A stretch of DNA of 64,000 nucleotides from Mytilisepta virgata (taxonomy: Eukaryota > Mollusca > Bivalvia > Mytilida > Mytilidae): the NCBI GenBank assembly GCA_028015205.1, contig JAPWFG010000015.1:1240001-1304000 (forward strand), given 5' to 3'. Shown piece after piece: positions 45,301-53,469 of the stretch (position 1 is the stretch's first letter; every line of letters starts with the position of its first letter). Below the pieces are notes generated by a model, which searched no databases, was not told where the DNA came from, and saw only the letters and a program-made list of their open reading frames with translations. Both the position numbers and the translations under genes were made by a program.

Positions 45301-45412
45301 CAATGAGACCAAGGACAGATAGAAAGTACTCCACTTTTCTGCTCCACTTTTCTCTTTTTGCCACTTTATTTCTTTTATTTGAAGAGTTATTCATTTTTTT
45401 CACTGCCTGCAT
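21367..45412 (-). CDS. SLC6-family Na+/Cl--coupled transporter, gene B (complete)
   Basis: Thirteen coding exons on the minus strand, in transcript order: 45412-45247, 42247-42116, 41165-40841, 40162-40030, 38735-38601, 38268-38165, 33198-33074, 32005-31893, 26302-26174, 25103-25004, 24095-23995, 22674-22504, 21507-21367. They sum to 1875 bases, 624 residues, a normal SLC6 length. TM1 reads [10 protein letters not shown] with Gly where monoamine carriers have Asp, so an amino-acid-type substrate is more likely than a biogenic amine. Other hallmarks are [21 protein letters not shown], four EL2 sequons, SLGPGYG (TM6) and GLDS (TM8). TM7 has GEGTS, as in gene A. One acceptor (before 42247) is the less common AAG. 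A second in-frame ATG lies at 45394. Several acceptor-like TTTCAG/TTTTGTAG sites just upstream of the ATG suggest a 5'UTR intron. The introns hold a LINE, retrozymes, a Penelope fragment and MITEs. Confidence 0.93.
21770..21970 (-). repeat. Penelope-type 3' tail, inverted
   Basis: On the minus strand it reads ATGGCGGGTGTCCTGC, then TCTTCCGAAGCACCTGAG, GGTGGGGTCCATG and GTTGTTCATATG, the same order as the tail at 43070-43190. It lies in the last intron of gene B. Confidence 0.65.
23219..23329 (-). mobile_element. Retrozyme, short 5'-truncated copy with dead ribozyme
   Basis: Minus-strand sequence matches the retrozyme unit from TGTTTCGGTTTTA to the shared 3' end GGATTGTTATTTT. It is in a gene B intron, in the same direction as the gene. 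The hammerhead at 23269-23316 has CCUUAUAA in place of CUGAUGA, losing the invariant G5 and G8, so it cannot cleave. Confidence 0.8.
23330..23994. other. Intron, unassigned sequence
   Basis: Less AT-rich than its neighbours, with no long open frame. I could not match it to any repeat in the window. It may be a decayed element. Confidence 0.35.
24507..24868. mobile_element. Probable MITE with GTTTCCC-type ends
   Basis: The left end GTGCTTTCCCCAG and the right end, inverted, GAGGTTTCCCTAG resemble one another. The interior has repeated GGGGGCA and GAGGGCA words. No coding capacity. It lies in the gene B intron 24096-25003. Confidence 0.45.
25500..26015 (-). repeat. GCTCACCTG-ended mollusc repeat, inverted partial copy
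   Basis: Ends with AGGTGAGCTATATAGACTCC TGGGAGCCTC, the inverted left terminus of the 53470-55277 element. It contains degenerate units with AAGATGGCCGCC and TTCAAACCA words like those of that array. Confidence 0.6.
27946..29382 (+). pseudogene. LINE copy 2 ORF1, broken
   Basis: Starts at CACCATGG like copy 1 and keeps the three zinc knuckles. The frame shifts in a run of nine A at about 28768. A TGA replaces an Arg codon at about 29186, and another shift follows near 29250. The final TGA overlaps the ORF2 ATG (ATGA). Confidence 0.88.
29379..31269 (+). pseudogene. LINE copy 2 ORF2, RT domain deleted
   Basis: The endonuclease part is intact to about residue 437, then the sequence jumps at about 30690-30705 to the distal RNase H ([10 protein letters not shown]...[10 protein letters not shown]). 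The missing part corresponds to about 17817-19612 of copy 1 and includes RT motifs A, B and C and the proximal RNase H. The junction is an A-rich stretch. A further TAG at 31171-31173 truncates the C-terminus. Confidence 0.9.
32035..32225. repeat. Common bivalve interspersed repeat fragment
   Basis: Contains AATGTGTCAAAGAGACAACA, CAGCGAGAAAATCCCGCA and ATACTAGTTCAG, words I recognise from an abundant bivalve repeat. It lies in a gene B intron; the sequence to 33073 shows nothing else. Confidence 0.5.
33311..33600 (+). mobile_element. 290-bp 3' fragment of the Nimb/I-like LINE
   Basis: Matches the LINE 3'UTR from TTATAGTCCTGGTC to the CGCCG hairpin and (ATCA)n. A perfect 14-base target-site duplication TTAAACGGCCATTC flanks it (33297-33310 and 33601-33614). 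A 5'-truncated insertion in the gene B intron, 113 bases upstream of the exon that starts at 33198. Confidence 0.93.
34184..34244. repeat. Perfect 22-bp inverted repeat
   Basis: Arms 34184-34205 and 34223-34244 are exact reverse complements around a 17-base loop. It lies about 25 bases upstream of the retrozyme array and could form a hairpin in RNA or a cruciform in DNA. Confidence 0.85.
34341..34387 (+). ncRNA. Hammerhead ribozyme 1, type I
   Basis: Stem I AUGCUG (34341-34346) with CAGCAU (34382-34387). Core CUGAUGA at 34347-34353. Stem II GAGG/CCUU with loop UAACU. Core GAAA at 34367-34370. Stem III AUGC/GUAU with a GUC loop. Cleavage triplet AUA ends at 34381. All invariant hammerhead bases are present and the NUH rule is met. 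Beyond stem I, a UUUA/UAAA pairing could extend the helix past an internal loop. Confidence 0.88.
34718..34764 (+). ncRNA. Hammerhead ribozyme 2, type I
   Basis: Identical to the motif 377 bases upstream; predicted cleavage after 34758. With ribozyme 1 it defines one exact 377-base monomer. Confidence 0.88.
35095..35141 (+). ncRNA. Hammerhead ribozyme 3, type I
   Basis: Third identical motif, predicted cleavage after 35135, bounding the second 377-base monomer. Confidence 0.88.
35190..36059. other. Intron, nothing recognised
   Basis: Gene B intron between the retrozyme array and the Penelope-type element. AT-rich, no gene or structured repeat found. Confidence 0.5.
36060..37640 (+). mobile_element. 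Penelope-type retroelement, 5'-truncated
   Basis: RT coding region followed by a GC-richer 3' tail (GACGGGTGCCGTATACGC, CCTTCCGGAGCACCTGGG, GTTGTTCATTG). Shorter copies of the same element occur at 7905, 42632 and 47145, and inverted tails at several places. The first 180 bases carry RT-proximal codons broken by frame changes. It lies in a gene B intron, opposite to the gene. Confidence 0.75.
36238..37260 (+). CDS. Penelope-type reverse transcriptase, 5'-truncated
   Basis: 340 codons open to TAA. RT motif A is [11 protein letters not shown] (about residue 51), motif [17 protein letters not shown] (about 139) and motif [11 protein letters not shown] (catalytic YIDD at about 184). The thumb region continues to FYGRHHELI and ends at MLDLFPLS. 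No GIY-YIG endonuclease follows. Assignment to Penelope-like elements rests on the motif B/C wording and is not certain. The natural start is missing; homologous sequence continues upstream in other frames, so this is probably a dead copy. Confidence 0.72.
   Translation: MTCVKEGLQNYCETSYSTSGVNQMWILKNSKNLLQYLKSKSLATCNSIKTFDFSTLYTTIPHSQLKDRLKQLVHQCFFKKNGTRRYKFLVLGREKSYFVKNHSDSDKKYSEDEITNMLDFLIDNIFVEFGGLIFQQTIGIPMGTNCAPLLADLFLYSYEADFIQGLLRENKKKLAQSFNFTFRYIDDVLSLNNDKFQDFLHLIYPSELEIKDTTDTPKSASYLDLFLEIDYEGRLKTKLYDKRDDFNFPIVNFPFLSSNIPASPAYGVYVSQLIRFSRACVSYPDFRQRGLLLSQKLLNQGFIRDKLMSSLKKFYGRHHELIDHYSVPISKMMLDLFPLS
37618..37670. repeat. Near-perfect hairpin after the Penelope-type tail
   Basis: Left arm 37618-37640 and right arm 37649-37670 pair over about 22 bases with one extra A and one mismatch around an 8-base loop. 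AATAAACCAGTA is the core. It may be the structured 3' end of the element or a small foldback. Confidence 0.7.
38736..39534. other. Intron, nothing recognised
   Basis: First part of the gene B intron 38736-40029. Short open frames only, no recognisable element. Confidence 0.4.
39535..39711 (-). repeat. Penelope-tail-associated repeat, inverted
   Basis: Reverse complement of the 4600-4860 repeat (TCACGAGAATGGAACACAAC, TATAATAAACTAAACAAAAC). Interrupted on its right by the MITE starting at 39716. Confidence 0.55.
39716..39963. mobile_element. 248-bp MITE, TTAA target, GGTATCCG ends
   Basis: TTAA is directly outside both ends (39712-39715 and 39964-39967). The ends are inverted repeats GGTATCCGAACCATA and GGTATCCGGACCATA. 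TTAA duplication is typical of piggyBac-type transposition, though the end sequence is not diagnostic. No coding sequence. Confidence 0.65.
41166..42115. other. Intron, nothing recognised
   Basis: Gene B intron between the TM2 and TM3 exons. No element or gene seen. Confidence 0.45.
42632..43190 (+). pseudogene. Penelope-type RT fragment, degenerate
   Basis: Reads [20 protein letters not shown], then [10 protein letters not shown] and further RT thumb codons, with frame breaks and an early stop. The tail with GGCGGGTGTGG, TTCCGGAGCATCGTGGGG and a GGTGTACATATG word follows. In gene B intron 1, opposite to the gene. Confidence 0.7.
43996..44528. mobile_element. About 530-bp MITE with AGTCAACAAAAG ends (copy 2, inverted)
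   Basis: Inverted counterpart of 2774-3308. Ends read TATACTGGTCAACAAAAG and, inverted, TATACTAGTCAACAAAAG. It lies in gene B intron 1. Confidence 0.7.
44667..44720. repeat. (TTGA)n microsatellite
   Basis: Five or six TTGA/GATT steps, then ACGTAAACATACTTTTGATT repeated once more with a shorter GATT run. The sequence beyond does not continue into the LINE hairpin, so it is not an inverted LINE tail. Confidence 0.75.
44890..45225. repeat. Palindrome-rich repeat, copy 1
   Basis: Contains nested inverted repeats: CCTTCAGAAG...CTTCTGAAGG arms with ATAATTAT, then CTCTCGTCGATTC...GAATCGACGAGAG. A diverged copy is at 48418-48716. It ends just 22 bases from the gene B first coding exon (45247-45412), on its intron side. 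Confidence 0.6.
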
Positions 45413-46099
45413 AATCTTCCGTACTGAAATGTATCTGAAAGTTAATAGTAGCTGAAACGCTACAAAAGAAATTCATGATTTACAGCAACAAATATGTCAG
45501 TCGAAATATGAAAATATATCATCTAGCACTTCCGAAGGACTTCAGTTGAGTTTGAATCCTCCTTGAAGGCTGATTTTGTGTCATATGGTTGAAACCGAAC
45601 AAAACATTAGATTGGGATGCAAATTATAATAATTATTAAAATGAAGGTCATTTAAGCTATACAACAGACATCTTATGAATAATAACAAACGTGTCAAAAA
45701 AACAGTTTCATGGTTTATATGCTGGATGTTGTATAAACATGTAACATGTTATGCAATCATAGTTTGTTTAATAGTGTACACTTGCAATACGCTTATATTA
45801 TATGTGCTTTGTCAAATAAAATATTTGATTTGATATTTAATTTGTTTAAAAATAATACCAATCTAAATCGGTGTCAAATATATTTTTGGAAATTTAAGTA
45901 CAAGATGGGATTTTCACATTTTTTCCCATGCTATTTTGCACGGTTTGTTTACTTGAAACAAATATTTCTGCTTCTTATATTTGTTTTTAATTTCTTTGAC
46001 AATAGAATTCGCATGAAATTTATTCATTTATTTTTAACGTCAATGCCAACCTTTCTCCCAGTGTGAAAAAAAAGACACTAGAGGTACCACCACCATGAC
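45413..46099. promoter_or_regulatory. Immediate upstream region of gene B
   Basis: Region before the gene B start codon. Minus-strand TTTTGTAG, TTTCAG and CTTTCAG sites within 70 bases of the ATG could be acceptors of a 5'UTR intron. I see no clear TATA box or initiator, and the real transcription start cannot be placed. Confidence 0.3.
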
Positions 46100-46330
46100 A
46101 TTTAAATAAAGGTCATAACGAAGGTACCGTATCAACTGGGAAAATCTACAAATACCAACAAAACCTACAAGAATCTCAACTTTGTCAATCAGAAGAACAA
46201 CTGGAACACAACTGTCATATTCTCGACTTGGTACAGGCATTCTCCGAAGAAAATTGTGGGTTAAACCATTTTTTACGGCTAGCCAAACCTTCCACTCCTA
46301 TATAGTCGTTCATAGTTCCGTATTGACAAA
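46100..46330 (+). repeat. Mollusc CTTGGTACAGGCATT repeat, copy 1
   Basis: Holds GTCATATTCTCGACTTGG, TACAGGCATTCTCCGAAG, GGTTAAACC and CTAGCCAAACCTTCCACTCC. Related copies are at 59170-59330 and 59480-59615, and a partial one at 56345-56460. Confidence 0.6.
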
Positions 46331-46444
46331 AAACGAGGGTAGCAATAAATAATTAAAACACTGAAAAGTCGAGAAAATCCAGTAAAACAATACCTAGCCA
46401 TGTGTTATGTAGTTGTATTAAACGACATGTTATCTCACATGGAA

Positions 46445-47145
46445 GTTCAGGTGAGCGATACAGGCAGCTTTAACCCTCTAGTTAAAGTTTACTGGGGCAT
46501 TAAAAGACAGTTTGAATCGACAGTCAACATATTTAATGAAATGTTTTAAAAAGTGACTTTGTTATGTATTGACACACTAATTAGCATTAAATAAAAGTTT
46601 TTGGAATTTTGATGTTTGAGTCAGTACAAGAAAACGATAGTAATAAAGATATCATGATATTGATATTTTAGTGTGTTGTATGAATACTTTTCGACAAAGT
46701 GTGATATATCAGGAGTTCTAAAGACCATAATATGCAAAAACAATAACAATATAGTTATGCTTTTTTTCTGTTTCGGTCCTTTTTGGTCCTCCCACCCTCC
46801 TTTTAAAAAATTTGAAACTCCAAAACCTTATTGCGCATCTACAGTTAGTAAGCAGCAATATGGCAAAAATAAAATAGTTTATTAAATTCAAAAATGAAAG
46901 AGGAGTTCACGTCACAAGTCTCTTTGTATAATTTGGCCCTTTTTGGTCCCTCCCAGGCGCTCATTAAAAATTTGGAATTCCAAAACTTTACTGTGTTTCT
47001 ACAGTTAGTAAGCAACAATATGGCACAAAAAATTGGTAAAAATTCAAAAGTGAAGGAGGAGTTTGCGTCACAAGAAAGTGTGCCGGACGGACGGACGACC
47101 GCAACGACAATATACCCGAACCTTCATTCGAAAGTGCTTGTATAA
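46445..47145. repeat. Fragments of the GCTCACCTG mollusc repeat with two tandem units
   Basis: 46445-46485 is an inverted left terminus (AGGTGAGCGATACAGGCAG). From 46770 two diverged units of about 150 bases follow (46770-46912 and 46926-47075), each with CCTTTTTGGTCC, a TTTGRAAYTCCAAAAC word and ACAGTTAGTAAGC. It ends GGACGGACGGACGACC, a typical right-end signature. Confidence 0.5.
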
Positions 47146-47860
47146 AAAAGGATATTACAGATACATCGAAGTCTACTTCATATTTGGATTTGTTTCTCGA
47201 AATGGACAATGAGGGACATTTGAAGACAAAACTTTATGACAAACATGATGATTTCGACTTTATTATTGTTTAATTTCTCTTCTTGATTAGCAATATACGA
47301 GCATCGCCTGCATATGGCGCCTACGTTTCTCAGCTGATCCGATATTCAAGGGCATACGTGAGTTACCATGACTTTCGACAAAGAGGATTACTGCTCTCAC
47401 AAAAGCTTCTTAATCAGGCATGTCATCATTTAGGAAATTTTACGGTCGTCACCACGAATTGATTGACAGTTACTGTGTTCCAATATCTAAGATGATGTTG
47501 GACCTATTCCCATTATCGTAACATTTCATGTACCTCCACCGATTTGTGACTACCAACAGATTAACTTTGTTGAACTTCACGACGGGTGTCGTATACGAAG
47601 CAGGAACTGCTTACTATTCTGGAGAAACTGTGTTCACTCTTGGATTTTAAAGGAGTTCGTGTTGTTCATTGTTTTTTAGTTTTCACTGTTTATTTGTTGT
47701 GGTTGTTAATTTGACTTGCCGGGTTTGTCTGTCTAATGGATTGCTGGATTGCGTGGTTTTTTTTGTGTTTTTGTTTTGGTTTGCTCCTTAGGTATATTTG
47801 TCCTCCTTGTACAAAAATAAAAATGCAAAAAAACAAAAAAACAAAAAAAAAAAAAAAAAA
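47146..47860 (+). pseudogene. Penelope-type RT fragment with full tail and A-rich end
   Basis: Matches the element at 36238 from [18 protein letters not shown] onward, with a stop at 47270 and later frame changes, then the same 3' tail (GACGGGTGTCGTATACG, GTTGTTCATTG, GGTATATTTGTCC). It ends in an A-rich run at 47815-47865. Confidence 0.75.
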
Positions 47861-48417
47861 ACAAACAAACAAACGATCAATAATGAAACCTTTCTGTAGC
47901 CCGAAATGGAACAATGTTAAAATATATATCACAATGACTGTAAAAACAATTCAGATTCGCTTCGTTGCCGGTTAAATATTCTTCCACAAGTAAACATTTT
48001 CTACTTTTCACTGTATATAGTGGTGCTTTTTAATTTAAATTTACAATTTACAATTTAATTTATTCAATCTTATTTAAAGAATCAGTAAAGCGCTAACAAG
48101 TTTAGTATTCGTATTAATGTGTGAAAAATTTGTTCATCACAAATGTACTAAATAAAATTTTATTTTGGCAATAAAAGCTAAAAATTGTCGTATAATATAT
48201 TCAAATTTTTCAGTGCTCTTCGGTGTCAAATTGTGTTTATATTTTTCTTTATAAATGTTCAAAACTATACTATAGAGTAAATACAGAGATCGGACTGGAA
48301 ACGAATTGTGGGTTTTACTCTTTTTTAAAAAGAATTCTGTTCATTTATCGTGAAATTATATGTATTAGGTAGTAAAAATAAAGTAAAAACAAATAGCTTG
48401 ATAAGGAAAATTAGAAT

Positions 48418-48716
48418 ACTATACAATTGTGGCCTCCAGAGGAAGGTAATATACATAATTATTAAACCGAGGAACGGAGGCCCTCGGAAAAATAACCCTT
48501 TCGAGATTAAATAATTATGGTAATTACCGCCTTCTGAAGGACAATATATCAGTTATTACGTTCTTGTCGATTCATTTTGCTCTCGTTGATTATCGCGGGA
48601 ATCGACGAGAGCAAAATAACAGTTAATTCCCGCTGGCGGAGAAAAACTAGAGTTATTGTATTTCACGCTAAAAACAAGGTTGTTCTTTTACCAGTAATTG
48701 CTATAGTAAATGTACG
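48418..48716. repeat. Palindrome-rich repeat, copy 2
   Basis: Diverged copy of 44890-45225 with the same order of inverted arms (GTGGCCTCCAGAGG...CCTTCTGAAGGAC and GAATCGACGAGAGCAAAATAAC). It also has an extra CGAGGAACGGAGGCCCTCGG hairpin. Confidence 0.6.
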
Positions 48717-49541
48717 ACTTAACTTTTTCAAGGTCAGTTAAACTGAAACGGAGTTCTTCATGTGCATGTTACTATGCATATGATTTATTTCGGAATTTGT
48801 ATGGTCAATGATACGATAATTTCAATCGAATTTTAAACATTATAAAATTAATGGTGACAAGAATTTTTAACATATCTTGCAATCAGGTATGTTCAAATTT
48901 CTCCTAGTTTTGCATGTGTTAATATTGATGGTTCATAAATGTATACCCAAGTGAGGATATCGGCTTTTCATAACTTTTGAATGTCAAGATACCCATGTCA
49001 CAAGCGAATGAAGTGTACAGATCATAGTTCCTCACGTGTTTCAAGGTGTCTGTTTGACGTGTTATCACCAGCAAAGAAAGTGTAAAGATCAAGGTTCAGC
49101 GTATTTTCAAATATGTGTCGAAGAATCTCTGTAACCAGCTTTTCGATTTTCCAAAAACTGTAAAGTTCACCCAAGAAATCACAAAGTATCCAATTGTGTT
49201 ACAAGTTACGCATCTGTTGCCATAGTTATCTATTGATATCGATAAAAATTATAACTAAAATAATAATCCGAAATTGCAGTTTCCACTATCAGGATAATTG
49301 TGATGTTAATAGTTTTGAGTTTCAAAAATCTTTATCTATTTAATGTGTTACCAATATATGGATAGAAATAACGTACTAATTGCATTATTATAAGAAAAGG
49401 TTTAACCATACAATCACAATGTTTTTTTCTAAACCAAGATTACTATTTTCTAAATTGTATATAAAGAAAACTAGGTGCGAATTTCTTGTATTTTTGGGAA
49501 GAGAATATTTTTAAAATGTATGTCACAAAATTATCAATTAA

Positions 49542-49930
49542 GGATGCTCGCTGGTCATGTTTTGGTCTTTTTGTCAGATTTTTGGAATCCTCTGGTTTTA
49601 TCCATTTCTTAAACATGATTGTATTGCCCATGAACCCCCACTTTTTCTTTTATAATTTAATCAGATATACCTTAAAATGGTATTTGATAAAATTTTATGA
49701 AATCCTTTTTATTTTTTCATACATTTTTGAGAGACTGAAGTTGTCAATGCAAAGACAATGAAAAATCCAGAGAAAACCCATTTCCGGCAAATTTTCAAGG
49801 CTTTATAGCTCTAAAATGAGCACATGAACCCATATTTTTTATTGCTTATTTGTTTACTATTCATATGTTCTCTCAAACTAAAACACCAATTTCAAATCCT
49901 ATTTATTTCCTATTAGACCAGTGATCATCC
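49542..49930. mobile_element. Intact MITE with TTAA flanks (empty-site form)
   Basis: Ends GGATGCTCGCTGGTC and, inverted, GGATGATCACTGGTC; TTAA at 49538-49541 and 49931-49934. It is the uninterrupted form of the MITE that LINE copy 2 entered, running straight through TCATACATTTTTGAGAGACT. A decayed inverted part of the same MITE is at about 53225-53325. Confidence 0.75.
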
Positions 49931-49977
49931 TTAAAAGGTCCTTATAACACACAAATGTTTTAATAAAGTGATTTGAA

Positions 49978-50177
49978 CCAAATAAATTTAATATTAATCA
50001 AATAAATTAAACTTATCTTGCAAGATTAAGGGCCAAACTTGGATGGAATATGTTCTCTTTATCTTAGTACACAAGTCTTGTTTTCAACCAATAGAAATTC
50101 TTCTGGACATATATAATTCCTCACTGGGAGGAGCTACTGTATTGAAAACTTTTACCAGTAGCTATGGTAAAATGCTT
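49978..50177 (+). repeat. 200-bp direct repeat, left copy
   Basis: Nearly identical to 52827-53027, with words such as GTTTTCAACCAATAGAAATT and CTCACTGGGAGGAGCTACTG. The two copies bracket the L1-like remnant. Confidence 0.75.
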
Positions 50178-50394
50178 CAAAATATACAAACTAATTACCT
50201 TGGATACATTATCAATGGTTTAAAGCTTTCAAACTATCAAGTGTGTAGGTATAGAAATTTTATACTGTAGGTTCGTTTGTTCGGTTGACATAATGTAGGT
50301 AATGCAGCTTATGGGAATCCGGTAATTCGTGTACTTTTCGTTATCGAGTGATACAAGTATTTAACATATTTAAAATGTTCTCGGTAAGATGTAG

Positions 50395-51837
50395 TTGAAA
50401 AAATTTGACATCATAACTGATGAGAATTATTTCCTATGTTTATGCACAGATTTAAGTTGTATAAATATGGGTACCATCCCAAAATTTTACAAGGATGCTT
50501 TATTAGCCTGGTCAGAGTTTAGATCAAAGTATAAACCTCATTCGTGTTCAGAAATACTTGATACGCGTCTCTTTTGTAATAGAGAAATAAAGTTTGGGGG
50601 CAAAAGTTTATTTTTCAAATCATTTTTGAAAAGTAATTTAAAGACAATAAGTGATATTTGGGACGACAATTTAAAAAATTTCAAACCTTGTAACATTATT
50701 TACAATCGTCTTATTGATAAACGAAATTGCATTGCAGAATACTCTAGAATAAAGTCGGCTATTCCTAGCACTTATATAGATATTCTGAAAGGCTTATCTA
50801 TTGAAACAGCTAAAATTAAGTACAATATTTGTATAGATAAATTATTGATTTTGTCTAAATCGGGATATGTTTTATCTTTATGATGTGCAAAAAGTTATTA
50901 ATCCGACGGCCGTGCCAAAAGCAATACACAAATGGGAAACTTTTTTTGATAATACGATTGACTGGGATGTGGCGTGGAACATCATCAAACAGTTACAAGT
51001 AAAAAGTAAAATTGCAGATTTTCATTTTAAATCCTTACATGATATTGTTTTTACAGAATTCAAAAAAAATTTGGATTATCTACTGTCAATGGAAAATGTC
51101 ACTTTTGTAAATTTCATTTTGAGACACAACCACATATGTTATACAATTGTAAAGTTATTTACCCTTTTGTCACCTTTATCAATGAACTGCTTCCGGTAAC
51201 CGATGTCACACGTTCTTTTACAGTGAATGAAAGAAACATGGTACTAGGTTTTTACGAAGGCCCCTTAAAGGGTCTTATCTTATCAAATATTATAGTATTG
51301 TCTGCTAAATGGACCATTTGGATTACAAGAAATAAAATTAAACATGAAAATTTAAGATTTAACATCAGCGAGCTAAAGCGTAAATTTTGTAACGAGCTAA
51401 GAAACAATTTAAATCTGCGTTTACAATTCAAAGAAAATCTGAAACCAAATATTAATTCCTACATTAAGGTTCTATTGGATCTTGTAAACAATATTTAGTG
51501 AATATTACTAACAAAATATATACTCACATTGTTTACTGTTTGAATACACTTATATTCCCTTAAACTCAATGTTTATGTCAATGACGATCGTGACCTCGGT
51601 GATCTCGATTTTATATTTTGATTGGGTGAATTCGATCGTTTCTTTTTTTCAATTTAGATTATATATATTGTATTACACGTCAGTGGATATTTTTTTCTCG
51701 GCTGTTTAGTCCTGGACAGTACTGAGATTGTAATACAGGAACCCTCAGCTACACTCCTGGGTAGCGAAGGGGGGTTCTAACAGGAGATTGTTGAATAAAA
51801 TAATGTTTATTGTCAAAAAAAAAAAAAAAAAAAAAAA
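50395..51837 (+). pseudogene. L1-like ORF2 C-terminal remnant with poly-A tail
   Basis: Three overlapping open stretches in different frames (50395-50883, 50867-51199, 51136-51498) form one broken protein. It has LAWSEFRSKY, LFCNREIKFGG, KAIHKWETFF and, in the third frame, a CHFCKFHFETQPHMLYNC zinc-type cluster as at the C-terminus of L1-clade ORF2 proteins. A 3'UTR follows, with AATAAA near 51793 and 23 A at 51815-51837. No RT domain remains. I found no target-site duplication. Confidence 0.65.
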
Positions 51838-52826
51838 CGGGTTGCAGTATATTCTTCATCCGTAAGTGTTTGTTTATTTTTGGCCATTTTGACATTCTAA
51901 GCGGCTCTATCACATTAATTCTTGGTATTTCTAATTGTTTGGCCTTGAGGACTGCTGGCGAAATTAAATCTATTTTGCTTATTTTCAAAGAAAAATCAAA
52001 ATTATAAAAAAAAATCTTTTATTATTAGAGATAATGCAGAAATTTATACTGCAATTTAATACTTTCAAAAATAGTTTTTTCAATGTGAATATATTTTAGT
52101 TTTAATGCACATTTATAAATTTAATTTATTTAGATCCCACTGTAAATTTCTGATATCTACCTGTAACCAAGCACTTAATTACTATAAAAGAATTTTTTGT
52201 ATTTTGTATGTTGGCATGCCTTGAATCCGTATTTTAAAAATGTTGGCATTCCTTGAAGACACCAATAAAAGCAGATGTTCCCTGTTGTTACAAGGCCTTA
52301 GGGAAAACAATACAATCGGACATAATGAAGATTAAAATTGTTTTCCAAACTATTCTGTGAGAAATAAATTTCACGAAAATTTTAAAAAAGGAAGCAAATC
52401 AACGAGAAATTTCTACTAGTTCATCGAAAGCGTTGGGTATATTTTTTAACATAACACTCACTCATATCGGCCTTATTATTTCGACTTGTATCGGCTATCG
52501 ATACCTAGATCTTTAGCTGATTACAAGATCAATATGAAAAAGCTTATGATGTAATCTATAATTATTATATCAAAACAGTTTTATTGTTTTCTTTTTCAAT
52601 CATAAAAAGTATGCCAATTGCAGTTGTTGGTCAAGCGATGACATGATCAAGACCCTACACAACGAGTTTCATAAACACACCCTGCATACAGTTCTACAAA
52701 CCGCGGATAAATCTGGCTCCGCGGTAAGAAATACCCATGTTATCCATTACAAACTGATATGAAATCCCCCGATAACTATTGGATCCGCGGATTTCATATC
52801 ATGTTCTAATGGTAAACGTGGATATC
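51838..52826. other. Intergenic, nothing recognised
   Basis: Between the poly-A tail and the right 200-bp repeat. Contains a GC-richer stretch near 52690-52800 with CCGCGGATAAATC and GGATCCGCGGATTTCATATC words, but no gene. Confidence 0.4.
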
Positions 52827-53027
52827 CAAATAAATTTAATATTAATCAAATAAACTAAACTTACCTTGCAAGATTATGAGCCAAACTTGGATGGAATATG
52901 TTCCTTTTACCGTAGTACACAAGTCTTGTTTTCAACCAATAGAAATTCTGCGGACATATATAATTCCTCACTGGGAGGAGCTACTGTATTGAAAACTTTT
53001 ACCAGTAGCTATGGTAAAATGCTTGAA
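52827..53027 (+). repeat. 200-bp direct repeat, right copy
   Basis: Right partner of 49978-50177, with about a dozen differences. Flanking sequences diverge at once on both sides. Confidence 0.75.
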
Positions 53028-53469
53028 ATAGCTATAATATAATATGATATGCTCTGATGAAGATGCTGTCGATGCATGAAAGAAAATTATACACAAGGCT
53101 AGGTTTGGTGGTACATGTTTAAATTTTTATTTTCATACGTAATTAGATGAACATATAAAAGATATAAGCCATTGAAAATTTTATTAGAGTTTTACAAATG
53201 ACATATTATTTTGCATGCAAAAGATTTATGAAAAGAAAAATGGGTGTGATCGGGAAAAATAATTTATGGCATTCAAATGGATAAAACCAGATGATTCAAA
53301 AACATGACCAGCGAACACCTTAATGTTTTTCTCCGTCCATTAGTTTGGTAAAGGCAGATACTCTCACAAAACATTCCCATGTAAAATGTGTTAAAACCTA
53401 CGTATTCATGTGTTTTATATTTTCAAGGGCATTACTTGTATAAAATTGTAATACTTTATTCCAAAACCT

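Noticed and set aside
47815..47865. Retroposed gene poly-A tail
   Set aside because: The A-rich run ends a Penelope-type fragment and is mixed A/C; no processed gene precedes it.
49978..53027. LTR retrotransposon with 200-bp LTRs
   Set aside because: Repeats lack TG/CA ends, there is no primer-binding site or gag-pol between them, and the interior is an L1-like remnant with a poly-A tail.
53045..53085. Possible hammerhead: CTGATGA followed by GAAA
   Set aside because: Stem II (ATGC/GCAT) would be separated from the core by two unpaired bases and I find no stem III or stem I partner.
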